7,649 nucleotides of DNA from Pseudomonadota bacterium (lineage in GTDB: Bacteria; Bdellovibrionota; JAFGOL01), in NCBI GenBank assembly GCA_026390535.1, contig JAPLFT010000314.1, positions 1-7,649 of the forward strand, in the 5' to 3' direction. Each line of letters begins with the position of its first letter. The stretch's first letter is position 1. The notes beneath the pieces were generated by a model. The model saw only the letters and a program-made list of their open reading frames with translations, was not told the DNA's origin and made no database searches. Below, in pieces: positions 6,384-7,649 of this stretch. Position numbers and translations under genes: made by a program.

Positions 6384-6412
6384 TTAATATCAAAATAAAC
6401 AACAAAAGTCAA
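6384..6412 (-). promoter_or_regulatory. Sigma70-type promoter of secreted protein - aminotransferase unit
   Basis: TTGACT (6412-6407) and TATTAA (6389-6384) are separated by exactly 17 bp, with TG one base before the -10 (extended -10). Each hexamer matches consensus at five positions (TTGAC-, TAT-A-like with one or two changes). Transcription would begin near 6377 and give a leader of about 20 nt containing the AAGGAG ribosome site. It lies in the only clear gap between exodeoxyribonuclease III and the secreted gene (6361-6452). I found no convincing terminator hairpin there, so readthrough from upstream is possible. Confidence 0.6.
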
Positions 6413-6452
6413 GAATTTTATTCAAGTAGAGGGAGGTATTAACTATATGAAT

Positions 6453-7220
6453 TTATTTAATTAATATTGTAACAGGGCAATGATCCGAGCCCATTATATC
6501 CGTATTATGATAGCTTTTTACAACTCTGTTCTTTAGGTATTTATTTACACAATGATAATCAATTCTCCAGCCGACGTTCCTTTCCCTTGCGTTAGTTCTG
6601 TAACTCCACCAGGTATAGTGACCGGGGGCGGGAGTAAACATTCTGAATGTATCAAAGTAATCCTTGGCCAGGAATTTATCCATCCAGGCCCTCTCTTCTG
6701 GCAAAAACCCTGGACTATCCTCGTTCTCTTTTGGATGAGTAAGATCTATCTCCTTATGCGCAATATTATAGTCGCCGGATAATAGCACCGGTTTCCCCTT
6801 CTTAGTGAAACTATCCACATAGTTCTTTATAGCGTCGCAGAATGCGAGTTTATAATCAATGCGTTTTCTTTCCGGTTGGGAGTTTGGAAAATATGCCGTT
6901 ACAAATATCATCTTATCGAATTCTATCGTTATGGTCCTTCCCTCTTTATCAAATTCCTTTATACCGAGTCCGGTCTCCACTTCGTACTTAATATCTTTTT
7001 TTATGTAAGCTGCAACACCGCTGTAACCGGGTTTTTCTCCTGCAAAAAGTATTATATTGTAACCAGACGGAGCGGATGCTGCGGAGTTTATCTGTTCAAG
7101 GTTGGCCTTAACTTCCTGGATGGCAAAGATATCCGGTTTTTCTTTTGCAAGAACGTCCATAAAACCTTTTTTAGCGATCGCCCTTATACCATTAACGTTC
7201 CAGGACATTATCTTTTCCAT
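6453..7220 (-). CDS. xth: Exodeoxyribonuclease III (AP endonuclease family)
   Basis: A 255-aa metal-dependent nuclease of the ExoIII/APE1 family, which cuts DNA 5' to abasic sites and trims 3' ends in base-excision repair. The family sequence runs end to end: WNVNGIRA (7-14) with the catalytic asparagines N8 and N10, QEVK with metal ligand E36, AYFPNS (109-114) with Y110, SGDYNIAH (148-155) with D150 and N152, TWWSYRTNARERNVGWRIDY (203-222) with D221, and GSDHCPV (244-250) with D246 and the catalytic H247. Length is normal and nothing is missing. The ATG at 7220 gives the expected beginning (MEKIMSWNVNG). It follows truB with only 21 bp between them and is probably in the same transcript. The subfamily (ExoA-like versus XthA-like) is not settled from motifs alone; the compact length fits ExoA-like enzymes. 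Confidence 0.95.
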   Translation of the reverse strand: MEKIMSWNVNGIRAIAKKGFMDVLAKEKPDIFAIQEVKANLEQINSAASAPSGYNIILFAGEKPGYSGVAAYIKKDIKYEVETGLGIKEFDKEGRTITIEFDKMIFVTAYFPNSQPERKRIDYKLAFCDAIKNYVDSFTKKGKPVLLSGDYNIAHKEIDLTHPKENEDSPGFLPEERAWMDKFLAKDYFDTFRMFTPAPGHYTWWSYRTNARERNVGWRIDYHCVNKYLKNRVVKSYHNTDIMGSDHCPVTILIK

Positions 7221-7232
7221 AAAAAAGAAAAA

Positions 7233-7240
7233 CCTCCTTT
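7233..7240 (-). promoter_or_regulatory. Shine-Dalgarno of exodeoxyribonuclease III gene
   Basis: AAAGGAGG is a near-perfect anti-16S match, but GGAGG ends 12 nt before the ATG at 7220, longer than the usual 5-9. The spacer is almost pure T (TTTTTCTTTTTT). No other in-frame start fits the protein, so the distance is either tolerated or shortened by slippage in the T-tract. Confidence 0.65.
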
Positions 7241-7241
7241 C

Positions 7242-7649
7242 TTATTTCCAATCCTCATAATTAAAGACTCTGAGCGTCTGCTTAGCTTTGTTTATAGAGA
7301 CGAGTTTTTGAATACCGTTTTTATTTTTTGAGGTGATACCTCTGGCATCATTTATACCAAGGTCCATGACGTAACCGTTTGCGATCTTCTTGGCAATATC
7401 GTTATCTACCTCTATAACTGGCATTATCCTTTTAATAACTTCTTCCGTCGGTATTATGCATCCCTGTATAACATTTGCCGTGGTTTTATCGTCAACAGAT
7501 ATAGCTTCACTGATATCAAAGATACCGTTCTTTATTCTTCTGAGTTCCACAACATGAGCATATGTGCCAAGGCGTTCACCCACGTCGTCTATAAGGGTTC
7601 TTATGTATGTACCCTTGGAACATTTGACAGAAAATTTTACGTACGGATT
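7242..7649 (-). CDS. truB: tRNA pseudouridine(55) synthase, C-terminal part, cut by window edge
   Basis: TruB isomerises uridine 55 in the T-loop of tRNAs to pseudouridine. The frame is open from the right edge (7649) to the TAA at 7242, giving 135 residues; the N-terminal catalytic part with the active-site aspartate lies outside the window. The diagnostic stretch is near the start: VKCSKGTYIRTLIDD, then GERLGTYAHVVELRR, which matches the conserved second half of the TruB catalytic domain (usual form C-S-x-GTYIR-L, then LG--A-x-x-x-LRR). The remaining 95 or so residues fit the C-terminal extension or PUA-like region, including IANGYVMDLG, but are less conserved. The GTG at 7583 is internal and not a real start. 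It is followed 21 bp later by the exodeoxyribonuclease III gene. Confidence 0.9.
   Translation of the reverse strand, partial: NPYVKFSVKCSKGTYIRTLIDDVGERLGTYAHVVELRRIKNGIFDISEAISVDDKTTANVIQGCIIPTEEVIKRIMPVIEVDNDIAKKIANGYVMDLGINDARGITSKNKNGIQKLVSINKAKQTLRVFNYEDWK

Noticed and set aside
6406..6452. Possible terminator after exodeoxyribonuclease III (GAAT-AAA-ATTC and ATTCA...TGAAT pairs)
   Set aside because: Stems are only 4-5 bp, AT-rich and without a following T-run on the minus strand; one overlaps the -35 region of the promoter.
6876..7331. Plus-strand 151-aa open frame
   Set aside because: It lies antisense across the conserved exodeoxyribonuclease III gene and the end of truB, with no family resemblance and no ribosome site.

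Overview
This is a 7.65 kb stretch of bacterial chromosome, AT-rich, with every convincing gene on the minus strand, so transcription runs from the right edge to the left edge. The gene content is mostly housekeeping (tRNA pseudouridine synthesis, DNA repair, AMP synthesis), plus a transmembrane Ser/Thr protein kinase and one secreted protein I do not recognise. The kinase style (HRDxSPQN catalytic loop, cytoplasmic kinase, one membrane helix, Pro/Gln-rich stalk, PEGA-like repeats) resembles kinases of Myxococcota and other former Deltaproteobacteria. Together with the low GC this suggests an uncultured lineage of that broad group. The taxonomic guess is weak. I see no mobile element, CRISPR array, tRNA or rRNA.

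Layout in transcription order: (1) 7649-7242, the C-terminal part of truB, cut by the right edge, followed 21 bp later by a complete exodeoxyribonuclease III gene (7220-6453). (2) A 92-bp gap with a good sigma70-type promoter (6412-6384) and Shine-Dalgarno, leading into a small secreted orphan protein (6357-5737) and then a fold-type I PLP aminotransferase (5672-4509). (3) A gap of about 84 bp with a second plausible promoter (4494-4466) and a strong Shine-Dalgarno, leading into purA (4424-3129), a PEGA-type Ser/Thr kinase (3119-1122) and purB (1117 to the left edge, truncated). purA, kinase and purB are separated by only 9 and 4 bp, so they look like one operon. PurA and PurB together convert IMP to AMP.

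The two points most worth following up are both in this last operon. First, purA is full-length and in one frame (431 codons), but codon 188 is TAA (3863-3861). It lies in the middle of an otherwise gap-free match to the family, so it is a recent nonsense mutation, a sequence error, or readthrough/recoding. Second, a receptor-like Ser/Thr kinase sits tightly between the two AMP-synthesis genes. This recalls the reported phosphorylation of PurA by Stk1 in Streptococcus agalactiae and suggests kinase control of adenine nucleotide synthesis. I found no clearly unprecedented system; the rest is ordinary chromosomal sequence.
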